A stretch of 64,000 bases of DNA from Sanghuangporus weigelae (Eukaryota; Basidiomycota; Agaricomycetes; Hymenochaetales; Hymenochaetaceae), in assembly GCA_033182465.1 (NCBI GenBank), contig CP137322.1, positions 2,356,001 through 2,420,000 of the forward strand. The letters run 5' to 3'. Below the pieces are notes generated by a model that was given only the letters and a program-made list of their open reading frames with translations, made no database searches and had not been told where the DNA came from. Shown here in pieces: positions 12,576 through 23,873 of the stretch; the first letter of the stretch is position 1, and the number at the start of each line of letters is the position of its first letter. The position numbers and the translations under genes were made by a program.

Positions 12576-13420
12576 TATTTCGCAATCCCGACTTCAGCTA
12601 ATCTAAAAATTTACTGTTCTGGTTTGTCGATGGCGTGCAGTCACTTTGAGCGGGAATTGCGAGCGAGTGACGAGCGCCAGAAGTAGTCACGAGCAAGGGC
12701 ACGAGCACAGACACCTCCGACCGACGGGGGGAATCAACTGGGCACGGTGACGACGTTGACCAGAAGTAATGGATAGAAGAAGAACTGAGGATAGGAATGA
12801 ACGAACGAGTGAGGCAATGCGCTCAGTATATCTATTAGGTGCACGTGCCCGGATTTCGGCTTATAAATCCTTCTTTTTCCATCTTCTCCGAACCCGGTCC
12901 GATAAGCAACTGGCACATGCGCACTTTTCCTCTCACCGATTTTTTGATCAAGATTGTATTTCCGAGACAAGTTGCAAACATTTTTCCTATTAAAATGCAT
13001 GTACTTATTCCGAACTAGTCGGGACCACTCTTTTGTCCCGGAATTTCTGAATATTTACCCAGGGATATCCTCAGTTGCAATAGGTGTTTATTCGCCTTCC
13101 CATCCGTTCGAGTACCGCAACCATTACTAGTACGCATGCCAGCGAACGGCGATGAATACGGACCATTAGTAACCCGAGCGACTGCATATCATGTCATAGA
13201 ACTCCCATGCAATCAGTCGAGTGGGGTTGTGTACACCGTCTCTTCCGCGAGGTCAAGAGGTCATGTGTCTTGATTTCTGAGTCTGAGCTTTGAATGGTCA
13301 ATCGAGAATTTGGCGCTGATTGTTTCTATTCTAGCTCACCACAACTTAGGGAGATGTGCGCTTCAGAGATGCCTCGAGGTAAGATAAGTCCGCCCAAAGA
13401 CCCAGACAGTTTTTAGAGTA
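12576..13420. promoter_or_regulatory. bZIP gene promoter region
   Basis: Non-coding upstream region of the bZIP gene on the minus strand. A palindromic E-box CACGTG is at 12842-12847 and a TATA-like TTTATAAG on the minus strand lies near 12860-12867, about 290 nt from the ATG. CACGTG is the Cbf1-type site found at sulphur genes in yeast, but single hits are expected by chance about every 4 kb. No other gene supported. Confidence 0.35.
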
Positions 13421-13434
13421 GTAAGCCGACTCCG

Positions 13435-14870
13435 TTAGTTAGGTTGCCAACGGCGTCTGGCGGAAAGAAGTTGGTCATCTGGACAGACGGACAAATGATG
13501 ACAACAAACTTTGTATCGGATACGCTTACTGCTTGCCTGAGTAAGCTCGATGCTCCAGGTTCGGGCTTTATAAGCTTTTCTGAAGAGCGCACACCAGTGG
13601 GAATGGAGAACAATGTGGCCAGCGTCATACCGTAGCTTCGGCGGGGATGAACCACCGCGGACGTCCTTTCTCGTCAAGAGATGCACTTTGCTGCTGATGG
13701 GACCTTAGAATCCAGATAGGACGGCGTGGTTGACCCAGAACGTTGACCGAGAATAGCGAGAAATTCCTATATAGTCGACATATGAAGTTCTTCTATGTCC
13801 TTCAGTCCCTTCCTGATATGGTCGCAGCCTTCGCCTCGTCTTCGACTTGAACTACATGCAAGGAAGGAGAAGCCCTACCCACCGCATGGCAGTCACATTC
13901 TTGGACGGCAGCCCACAGGCATGTGCGCTGATTCGTATTGGAGAACCGATCGTGGAAGAAACGCTTCAGCTTCTGGAGGGGACGAGTGATCGAAGCACGA
14001 AAAATATCTCACCTATGCCGCAGGCTCCCGGTCCCAGCTGCAGCCAGCCCAACATACGGTTGCTCAGCACTGACGTATCTACTGGCAGCGATCTTCTATG
14101 TTCCTGAGGTGGCAGGTCCATCCGAGAATCCTACGAGTGTGCCTTACCAGTATCATCGCATCTTGAAGAAGGCACAAAGGACTCTCGCATAGCAAGCGTT
14201 TATACCAATGATCCTTCGTATCCATCTTGGCTGTTCGAGTACTAATGAACTGAGCGGTCCTTCAAATGAGGATAAGAGGACGCAAGGGGTTTCAGAAGTC
14301 GTTGTTACCTCGGTAGAGGAAGTGGCGAGTGAACCCTAGAGACCCAGTCTTCTACTGAAGGGGCATGGTCCTTTATGTATTCGCGTCGTATACGAGTACG
14401 CCACAGGGACAAGCTCGTCATCCCAGTTCGAATTTGCGTCGACGGAAGCAAACGAAAGAACACAGCACGTCAGGGAATGAACCTATCGCGCCATTTTATG
14501 TCCGACCAAGGCACACCTTATCTTCATCTAGACGTGTGTTCTTGCCTTTTTACTGGAATTCATTGGAATTTGTTCAGAAGACTATGATTTCGCGAGCAGT
14601 TCAAGCTTCTCAAATCTTTCGAGCGGCGTACTTTAAATGATATTCCTAATACGATTCGATCTCAGTCAAATCAGTGAAAGACAGCCCTGCATAGACGTTA
14701 AAAAGAAAGAGTCAAGCACTGAAGCCTTTTATTGGTCTCTAGATCACTCAGAAATCGATGAAGGCATCGTTTATTTTGCAAGTGCGTACAAAACTTGATC
14801 ATGACAGAGTATAAGCGTAGTTTAGCAAGCAAGATGCACGGAATCCCTGTAGAGAAGAAATTTGATCACC
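13435..14870 (+). pseudogene. Block X, unidentified decayed coding region near arm 2
   Basis: I do not recognise the product. Three successive plus-strand open stretches look coding. The first is about 13444-13635. The second is about 13847-13980, with the run TFLDGSPQACALIRIGEP. The third, in another frame, is about 13980-14192, with VIEARKISHLCRRLPVPAAA and a hydrophobic run near ALTYLLAAIFYVPE. The frame changes within a few bases near 13975 without a good intron. The final part (14560-14870) matches block X' at 5648-6030, sharing FDLSQISERQPC and the downstream DHSxIDEG. In-frame stops near the end suggest decay. It lies directly upstream of membrane/WD40 copy 2, the opposite relation to copy 1. 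Confidence 0.4.
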
Positions 14871-15057
14871 TAATCATATCAAAATCATTCTGGCAATGGA
14901 AAAAGGTCTAAAACCGATCTAGTCCAGTTCAAAGCAAGGAGAAAGTCCAGCGTAGGGCCTCCTTGATCAACCGTTTCAATGCCAGTCATATCTTGCCAGT
15001 GGGATAGGCGGATGCCACAAGGTGGAATCTGGATGTGGTTGTTGAACTGAACTGTAA

Positions 15058-18000
15058 AAAACAATTCGATGTTCGCTTTTGGAAATTCAACATGATGACA
15101 TAAGCTCTCCTAGTCGTTCACACGGACATAATATCCATGTGTTTTGTTTTTGTTCAATCAAACAATGACTACCTCTCGAGGAAGGCGTAGTGAGCATCCT
15201 CATCGGTCGATTTTTCTACAGTAAAAGTAAAATACTGACTTACAATGCGTATCACTGCCTACAGTTCTTGGAAAAGGCAGAACCGCTCGTCAGCATCCTA
15301 AGAAATTGTCGAGGAGACAGACCAACTTTTTGCGCAAGCTTATTCATGTCCTGACAGAAGTTGTTGATGAGAGGGATCTTCTAGAGGATACCGGTAATCT
15401 CTTGTGCCAATATTGTCTATATCGCGGAAGTCCTAATGGACCGATGACTGGATAGATGATATGCCTTAGCTCGAAGAACGAGACAACGAGACCGACTGCG
15501 TAAATAGAGGGACTGATTCTTTGTCTATATATATCTGATACTTGTTCAATTTTTTTAGGTTTTGAAGACGCCAAGTGCGTCACAAAATGAGTTCCTATTT
15601 GGGAATTGTATGCTAATTGTGGTGGAAGGTGATGCTGCCGAAGACGAACAAAAACGACTTCAGGAAATAGTCTCGAAATTTGAACCAACGAATGCGATTC
15701 ATCTCCTTAAGTGAAAAATTGGCGACGTCTATCACATGAAAATAGCGTATGGCTGACGACTTGACTACATAGATTTCCAGAGAAGCATAATCCACTGGTG
15801 AGAAAGCTCGGTTGAATAAGATGCGAGCTAATACACTCATAACTTTCAGGTGCATCATGCCAAAGCATTGCTCAATACACTCGGAGGTGGTGAACGCACT
15901 GCGAGAGCTTTGGAGAGGATGAAGAATGGCCTTGGCACGGTGTGGTATGAGATGATCGGGTTAAGCAATGACTAGTGTCTAACGTCCCTTGCATCTAGTG
16001 CTTCCTTCCACCGAAAAAATCGTCTTAAAGGAATGGACTTGAGTAAGTTACATGGCTTTTTTCAAAGACCTCCGACTAAGATGAGCTTCAGATGTTGATG
16101 ATTTCGCGAAAGAATTGTCTGCTCTGGATAAGGTTTTATCGGAAATGAGGGATGCGTTTGAAGAGTTCGGTGTTTTCAGCACAGGTTTTTTTGATAGTCT
16201 CCGCATCATGAATACGGACTCGCAGGTAAGAGTCTTTTCCGATATTCCTCATATCTGTCGTTAAGAGACGCGCAGAGAACTGCCTCACAACTAGACGAGT
16301 TCGGACATGATGGCAAGGAAATAGGTATGGACTGTTCAACATGATTGTCTTCATTCACTCATGCTAGTCCTAAGGAATGGATTGCAAAGTGGATACGTAT
16401 CTTGATTTAAAGCTCAGTCCATTGGTCAAGAGTCTGGAAACGTACATCCAAGAGCTCACAAGCATCGCCGAAAAGGGTGAGCTTCATTCGCCTCTTCCAT
16501 GGCCTTTTCTAATTCCATGAACAGAGATTCCAGCGATTCGACAGTCTCAGGAATTTGTCAGTCAGAGATATCTTAATCTCACCACCATTGCGACGTTTCT
16601 TTCCAGTGTCACCGCGACGACGCTACAGATCACCGCAGATGGACCTGTCTCCGTCCTTACTGCGACCACGAACTCGTTTTGGTTCGTTTCACTGGTGTTC
16701 AGTACTGCATCAGCAGTCTACAGCCTCCTGGTGATGACGTGGCGACAGTCGCCTATGTTTGTATCTGCAATCGCTTGCAGATCCCCAAGACTTACGTCAA
16801 TTTTAGTCGCCGACCCGACCATTCATTACCGTCGCTGGCTCATACTTGGCTTCGGAATGCACCAATGATTGCTTTGATCGTCGCTCTAACAACCTTCTCG
16901 ATCGGACTGTGTCTTCTGGCATTCCTGATAGCCGATCAACAGGCGAGCAGGCTTTTTGCGTTTGCTTACATCCAAATAACTTCCCGTATGCTCTAGGAGC
17001 GAGACGTCTCCGCTGCTGTGCCTACTGTGATCTCGGGATTCCACGCATACGCGATCTTTTTCCTGTCAGCATGGTATCTATTTGAACAGTGGAAATCGAG
17101 ACACCCGGAGGGCTGGAAAAGCATGGTAGATCGGACTAAAGCTCAGATAAGACACTGGAGCAAGATGGCGGCCCTGTCAATCGGAAACGTTTTGAATGGC
17201 AACTATTTCTGGACGGATCGAACACCGCGTGGTGATGTCGAGAAAGGTCAGTACCTCTAGTCTGGCTCGCTCGTTACATCTAACGCTTCGCTAAAGGACC
17301 GGATCAACAATCATCGCACGTTTCAACTCATCACAGTTCTCCGTCTGCTCCTAGCATTACACAACAGCACTAGAGATGGATTCTTCATTTCCAGAAACCG
17401 GACTTGCTATTCCTGAACCTGAAAGTCTGAGTTTGGCAGAGCTTCCGACACATCGCATCGATAGTACTGGAGGCATCTCGTCATCGGTAAGCCTTACTTA
17501 GACTGAACACTCAGTTCTAACGTTCGTTAGGCTGAGATCTGGAGCGCCCGACCTGAAGATCCAATGCAGTTCTCCCCTGACTGCAGTTTCTTGGCATCAG
17601 CTTTGTACGTCTCTTGCGTCTTTGATGATATGATTATGTATGAATTTGCGTTGTGCAGCTCAAGAGTCGTGACAATATATAAGACCGTAAGTATTAGCTC
17701 GACAATCCGGTGTTCTGGCGCCTCGTCTGACTTTGAAAATATAGAGATAAGCCTTCGAAATTTTGAAGACGATCGTAGTGCAGGACGCGAGCCCAGTACG
17801 GCAGATATTGTGGTACGTGCAATGTTAAACGGAGCAATATCCTTGCTCACTACATCAACAAGAAATCCAAACAATCACAACTATCTGGACTATGGGGACG
17901 GAGAAGTAGGGCAAGGAGACCTCGTCGTGAGAGCGTCCAAAGAGGTCTACGTATACGTTCTCGTTCAACTAGCGAGTATCTCTAATTCCTAGAATACTCA

Positions 18001-19226
18001 CGAGGGTTTAATCACGCTTCTACCTCCAGGTCAAATATCCTGTGTATAGACTTGTGGAGCTTGACTGTGCCTTCGGACCGGTGCGCTGGATTCGCGAGAA
18101 GGATACTGGACTAACTGGTGTGTCCGAATACAAGGAAGTAAAGCGCAACATTCTGAGAATGTTGTCAGGTTTATCATGTCTGCTGGACAACTCGCTCAAG
18201 GTCTTCGAGCTTCCCTTCTTCGACGCGAGCGGTGTTTCTTCATCTGAGGAAGAATTGCCATACGAAGATAAAAATTGCAAGGTGATTCTCAACCCGATGC
18301 CGTTTGCTGTAGCCTCATCTTCTCAATTAGGAGCTATATTCACTCGACTTCTCGGACCTGTTCGAAGCTGAACATGTATTAAATGCATTGTTTTATCAGA
18401 AGGACAGGATTGTATGTCTTACACGGACACAACGTGACCGAACACGGTTAATTAGTAGGAACTTCCGTTTTTTCAAGGACGTCATTAGTTCAATTGCCTA
18501 CACTATATGTAGTTATTGATCGAGAGGCCAAGTCTATCAAACAGTCAGTCCTCCGAAGCCTCTCTACAATCCGCACTAATAATTGACGTTTTCAGGACGT
18601 ATGATGTCTTCAGCAGACACACGTCTATGTCTGTATCACAAGCCTCTGGAAGGATCTTCCTCCGTGGTGGAGGGGTATGTACTCCACAGTGTTACTTCGA
18701 GTTACTCGCATTCTGCAGATTCCAGACATGATCGAACCTGACGGCTTAGCGTCGGTGGACCCAGCGCATAATGTCTTTCGCCCGTCCGAGGAGAAACTAC
18801 AAGAAAGAGCAGTTGGCTGCCTTGGAAAAAACGAAAACTTTATTTTCGTTGTCGTCGATGGTGCGTGTGTCATTGAACATTCGAAATCCGGCTAACGTCA
18901 TGCAATGTTACAGCGGAAATTGAAATATTCCATCGCTTTCTTCTGTCTGGGATCGCATTTAACGGAAGAACTACACTTTTTCACGACACCTTCTACGACG
19001 GCCATCGTTGAGAACCTCGTAAGCTTCGCGGTCGGACACTCGAATCCATATCTTTTTGCTTTTGGCAGCAGCGATGGTTCCGTGAAGATCTGGTCCATCC
19101 AAAACAATGCCATCCTGCATCATTGTGAAGGAGCACAACTCTTTGAGGTCCATGACAATCGGGATGGGTCACATGTTGAGGTTTCAGTTGGCAGAATTTT
19201 AACTCTTCCTCCGCCTGACATATCGG
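15058..19226 (+). repeat. Inverted repeat arm 2
   Basis: Reverse complement of arm 1 (6560-10712) with near identity in coding and intronic positions alike. The spacer between the inner ends is about 4.3 kb and carries the bZIP gene and block X. Confidence 0.85.
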
Positions 19227-19237
19227 GGCGGGATTAA
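15165..19237 (+). pseudogene. Membrane + WD40-propeller gene, copy 2 (degenerating)
   Basis: Same gene as copy 1, opposite strand, starting at the ATG at 15165 with a 25-nt first exon and a second exon from 15265. Three lesions separate it from copy 1. An 8-nt loss near 15575 shifts the frame just before the MLIVVEGDAAED segment. A 7-nt loss at about 17370 makes the frame run into TAG. At the junction of exon end 17812 with acceptor 17863 a G-to-A change makes TG|A, a stop, where copy 1 reads TG|G (Trp). The remaining exons, including all four membrane spans and most propeller strands, are still readable. Unless splicing differs from copy 1, this copy cannot make the full protein. The C-terminus also ends early (GRD) compared with copy 1. 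Confidence 0.65.
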
Positions 19238-20023
19238 ATTCTGTCTTGCCTTGAAGAAGGGGATGATCCCCCGGAGTAAAATGGTCTTCATCCATTTGTG
19301 GATACCGTTCGTGCAATTTCGATTAAGATGCTACTTTCTATGGCTTGTAGAAGAAGAGGGATCTAATAGGAGATAGGCTGCATTCTGATGCTCAATCAAG
19401 GATACAGTACATGCGCCGTTGAATTTGGAAAAAATCATATGCTTTGATGTTTTGCACATCATGATCATTGGATGCGAGCACAAGTCCTGCAACAGAGCTG
19501 TAGCGAGAGTGTTTACTTCACTTCATCATTAGCAAATGAACAACATGTTATCGCCCGCGAGGCATTGCATGCTCCCTACGGAATAGATACACCTTGGACT
19601 TCGCACGACGCGCTTCCACTTGGCTAACACGATCAATTGATCCAGCCTAAACATGAAATGAATAATTTCATCTAAGTGGCTTGATTAAGTGGAACAAATA
19701 GGCGCAAACAATACCCAATGGTCGATGTCACGTGGCGACGATATCCCTATAAATTTGTCCTTTCTGCTCGAGAAATACGGGCACGGCCCAGTTATATATG
19801 AATAAGGAGCAGGGAAAAGACAGGACATGACCGTACTACAGTCACGCAGATAATCAAGCAAGTAACTACTAAGACAGTCACATCTACATCTACAGATCAC
19901 CATCGTCACCACCATCGCTACAATAGTCCGCAAAGACGATGAGTACGAACATCCATAAGCACGTCTCATACTATCATCTGCAACAACATTCTAACAGGAA
20001 AATCGAGCTCGAACGCGCTGAAA
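19238..20023. other. Intergenic region
   Basis: About 790 bp between arm 2 and the converging membrane-protein gene. A minus-strand open frame at 19685-19969 has no features I trust. Nothing else seen. Confidence 0.5.
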
Positions 20024-21206
20024 TCAGACTTTAACGTCCTCGAAGTACTTGTCCTTGCCAGGTTCGGCTTGGTGGGTTGGTAAGGTACCTGCGACGCTCA
20101 TTCGTGGCAGGCCGGTTTGGCCGGGTGCGTAGGGGTAGTAGTACGCTGCGCCGGCGCCAGCGTCGACAGGTGGATTTATGTACTATAATCACAAGGAAAA
20201 TTGAATAAAGGGGAGCTTTCGTTAGAGACCGGACGAGTTACAGGGGTCAAGCAGATGGACTTACGGAAGGTATGTACGCGTTCGGGTGGAAGAGAGTTGG
20301 GCGGGCGTTTGGCGGAGTTGTGATTGTCACGACCTGTGATTATGGCACACAAACAATCAAGGCATTCCAAGCAGACTGGACTCGGCGTAGACTTACGCAG
20401 GTCGACTTGAATACTGTTGGCATCTTCGCCTTCCAAACGGGGACAAATGCAGAAGGCGGCTTGCCAGCGCGGTCGACTTTCTCCCATCCTTGTATCAACT
20501 TGCGAAGACGTCTTTTACCCTACAATCCACAACGTGCAATACACGACGTTAGCCACAAGCACTTTCTCCTGAAAGTAACAAAGCGAAATATACGCACGAG
20601 AGCCTTCCAAATAAGCATGGGCGCCCAGAATACGACGAATGTCCCGATAAAGACGGCAAACGAGACGGCTCGAGCGCGGTAAAAATGTTCGGCGGTGTGA
20701 GGCAGTTGGTTCTCGTACAACGCGTTGAAGATGACTTGATACAGCGCTATCGGGATTATAATCACGGCACTATGTTATCAAAAATACGTATAATCAAAAA
20801 ATCTTAAGTATGTAGGATTAAAATGAGGAGGGAGCAGAACTTACAGTGATGCAGCGATGAGCCACAATCGCTCGATCATTGGGTGGTAATATCGGAACGC
20901 GAGGTCCCGGATGGCCAAGATGCGCGAGTGCCAGTCATCGGGGAAAACCTATGAGCAATTTCGATATCTCATTGCTGTCTCCATTAAATCGGATGCTATT
21001 AAGCTTACATGTTCGTGCAATTCGTAGGGAACCATGTCAGGCACAGGCTGTCTGGGCGAGACGTACTACAAGAACGTAGATGATCAGTATCATAGCAAGG
21101 TGGCTTGAACATAGTACGAAATGAGGCGCACCACGACGACCTTGTCCTGGGTCCGACATGCCTGCGCTCCGTTATTGTAGCCGTTGAAGTTCGGGTAGGT
21201 GCTCAT
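20024..21206 (-). CDS. Hypothetical fungal membrane protein, 259 aa
   Basis: I do not recognise the family. Seven exons close exactly in frame: 21206-21111, 21065-21009, 20948-20845, 20769-20598, 20519-20397, 20333-20265 and 20182-20024. The order is a polar N-terminus containing VVVVRLISYY, then VPDMVPYELHEHVFPDDWHS. Two hydrophobic spans follow, LWLIAASLAVIIIPIALYQV and SFAVFIGTFVVFWAPMLIW, joined by a polar loop with NQLPHTAEHFYRAR. Next is a basic stretch KRRLRKLIQGWEKVDRAG, and the Pro/Tyr/Gly-rich tail ends KYFEDVKV. It is probably a two-span integral membrane protein with both ends on one side. The strength of the model is the perfect phase across six introns. Confidence 0.8.
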
Positions 21207-22221
21207 GCTGGACGAGAGTGTTTACAATTCACAGGGAGTACACTACAAAGGCGATAAGGCAGAATTCATAGTCAGCACTTCCCCAGGTTGAAATCAAAGA
21301 GCACGTACACAAGCTAAGCTTAACAGCAAATCAAATGAGTTTCTTCTATTTCTGGTCTCGTGTTTTCAGAAAGAGCGGTCTCGCTGAGCGTTAACGTTGA
21401 AAGAGCGTAGCGTTTACAATCGAGAATGCGGTATGAGCGAGCGAGGCCAGCCTCTGATATGTTCCGGTGTTGAGGGTTGGGGGAGAGAGACGGAGGGAGA
21501 TGAGATGGTGGTGGGAGGTCGTCTAGAGAGAAAGAGCTCGTTGTGTAGCAGTACCAGTAACGGTGATAGCCGGGAGCAACCGGGGTTACAGTTATATTTA
21601 GAAGCACTGATCATCAGATTATTTTCTTTTATCCCTGTTGATTTATGAATGAAGCGTAGTCACGGCCACCGACGGTATCATGAGAACGAGCAAACTGCAG
21701 TGCTTTTGCAACCGAAGTTACTGATTGCTGTACTGATAACTGCAACTGAGATGAAGGTTGGCTCACGCGCGGCGCGTTTGGCTACGGGCATAGCGGTGAT
21801 TCTGTCGTTAAGCGTCGAGTCCGACCTTTTCTCTCGTCGATCTTTAAGAAGAGTTCCCTGCCGAAAAGCTTCTGAATCTGTTTCAGTTTTGTATCTGGAT
21901 TGTGCTATTAATAGTGCCAGGGAAAAGAAAACTTAGCAAATAAATATGTAAGAGAGCTGCATCTAAAATACATCTAATTCATGCAAAGACTTGAATCCAT
22001 GAAAAGATAATCCGAGAATGATAGGGATGCAAAACGATGTAAACCATGAACGTAGGAACGCAAGATCAAGTAGTATCAATGATCAAATGTTATGAATTCC
22101 GAATAGAATATCCACCAATGGAATTGTCATTGATTGCTGAAGGCAACTCCCTGTCCTGTATCTACTGTACCAAGAAAGGAGACAGATAAGAAAAACCTTG
22201 CGACCCTAGTGACGACTGATT
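21207..22221. other. Intergenic region
   Basis: About 1 kb upstream of the membrane-protein gene and downstream of the LysM gene. It has purine-rich patches near 21470-21530. Minus-strand open frames at 21320-21614 lack protein features. No gene supported. Confidence 0.5.
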
Positions 22222-23747
22222 TTATCCGTCGTCCCTCTTCAGCACTTTCGGGAGCTGCATCTGCGGAGACGGCTTTAGCTGCTCCGTTTGTAGTGGGACC
22301 AGAGGGGTATCCAACGAGTCACCATCATAGATCCCGCCCGTTCTTAGCGTCTCAATCGATGCCATAGAATTTCTGTTTCTCTTTTTGGCCTTACCCTTCT
22401 CTTTGGACGACAACGCACGGACACGTCCTCCTGACAGGGTTCTTTTTCGCGAACGACTACGGGACTGTCCAAGAAGATCCATCTCGTGTTCTTGATCGCT
22501 GGAAGCCGCAGAGGACGTCTCGCTTGAATCAAGCGACAACCGGGGAAACAGTATCTCTCGCGAAGGAATAGGTAGCGTTTGGAACAAAACCGACAGGTTC
22601 GTCACACCTGACGATTCAGACTGCATCCGTAAGGGAGTTGGCGCTCGTGGAGGTGTGGGAACCACAGAGCGGAACGTAGTTCGCTTGCGATCCGAGTCGG
22701 GTGATAGAGATGGTTGAGACGGCGCTGGGAAGAAGGCTAGCTGGGATTGTGGGATACGCTGTATGACGACTGAAGAGCGTGCGGAGGTTGATGATTCTGC
22801 GGGTGATTCACCGTTTATTGTTTGGTCTTCACCATGTTCCTGACAGCATAAGAATAAATATCAATACAAGATGCTTTCTCTGGATAATGGGACAAAATAC
22901 TTACATTCATTGGATAAAAGAGATCTTTCCTACTCGACAGATGCAAGGGAATATATAGGACTTTACGAAGGTGAATTGAATCCGAAGCCCAGAGGTGGTT
23001 CGCTCGACGCAAGTCAGCCAGGGATATTCCATATTTCAGAGCAACGCCGGCTATGGAATCTAGTCGTGTAACCTAGACGGATTTCATTTAACATTCACAA
23101 CGCTTAATCAAATGTAGACCACTACTTACTTCATGAACGATCACCATAATCTCTGCTTCACGAGAGCTTTCTTGGCCATAGCTTCCCAAATCACCTTCAG
23201 ATGAATCATGTTCAGAGCCATCCAAGTTACATTCACTATAGGTCCCTAGAAGGCGCTTTAACGTCGGCCGAGTGATGACACCATCCAATGTTGGTTTCCT
23301 CGACGGAGTTTGTGTGGGGGTAGTTGGCGAATGTGATTGCAAAGGATGGGTGGAGACAGACCCATCTATAGTCGATACCCGTCTATGCGATCCCGTTCGT
23401 CGACTTCGCAAACCAGACCTTCCAGATGGCGATGGCGAAGATGAGGTCGAAGACGCAAGTGACTCAGGTGCGGAAGCATTTCTGCTTCCGTTGATCAAAC
23501 GAGTAGGGAAAGGACTGATGATGATGCTGCTGTTGTTATGGTCATCATCATCCCAAGGGTTTGCTGTGATTGTTGATGTCGCATCGCCATTTGGATGCGG
23601 CTGGAGAACGTCGTAGGCATTGGGCATCGAGCATAGGACATAGACTCCTACGACGCCGTGCAGACGTGGCCGTGGACGTGGATACTGACTGGAACTGGAA
23701 GGCGGGAGGAACGATGAGCTAGCATAGCGTCGATCACAGATCGGCAT
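22222..23747 (-). CDS. LysM-domain protein (intracellular type)
   Basis: Exons 23747-23130, 23072-22905 and 22839-22222 give 467 aa, each exon a whole number of codons. One LysM domain spans about residues 200-250, seen as VTRLDSIAGVALKYGIS, then LADLRRANHLW and IHLRKVLYIPL. LysM binds N-acetylglucosamine polymers in secreted proteins. Here there is no signal peptide or membrane span, and the domain is embedded in long Ser/Thr/Pro-rich disordered flanks. This resembles the intracellular LysM/LYSMD-type fungal proteins, whose role is poorly known. An in-frame Met at about 23627 (MPNAYDVLQ) is an alternative start that would remove a 40-residue arginine/serine-rich leader. The C-terminal part has a basic nuclear-localisation-like run KEKGKAKKRNRN. 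It is divergently paired with the zinc-knuckle gene across 126 bp. Confidence 0.82.
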
Positions 23748-23873
23748 CTTCTCCCCTTCCGCTTTTGGTAGTAGCTCAATACAATCAATCTTTGACTTTG
23801 AACTTTAAAGATACCTTCTTTCTTCAATTGATTCCACTTCCTGCCTGGCTTGGCTCTATTAGCTGTGTTTACG
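23748..23873. promoter_or_regulatory. Short divergent promoter, LysM / zinc-knuckle genes
   Basis: Only 126 bp separates the two start codons as annotated, or 246 bp if the LysM protein starts at about 23627, so the two genes probably share a bidirectional promoter. No clear TATA box. Confidence 0.4.

Noticed and set aside
15690-15800. Apparent shared stops in copies 1 and 2 of the membrane/WD40 gene just after LLK
   Set aside because: An intron starting GTGAAAAATT and ending CTACATAG restores the frame to FPEKHNPL (copy 2) and FPKKHNPL (copy 1), and copy 3 has a matching intron giving FTDRHNPL. So this is not a lesion.
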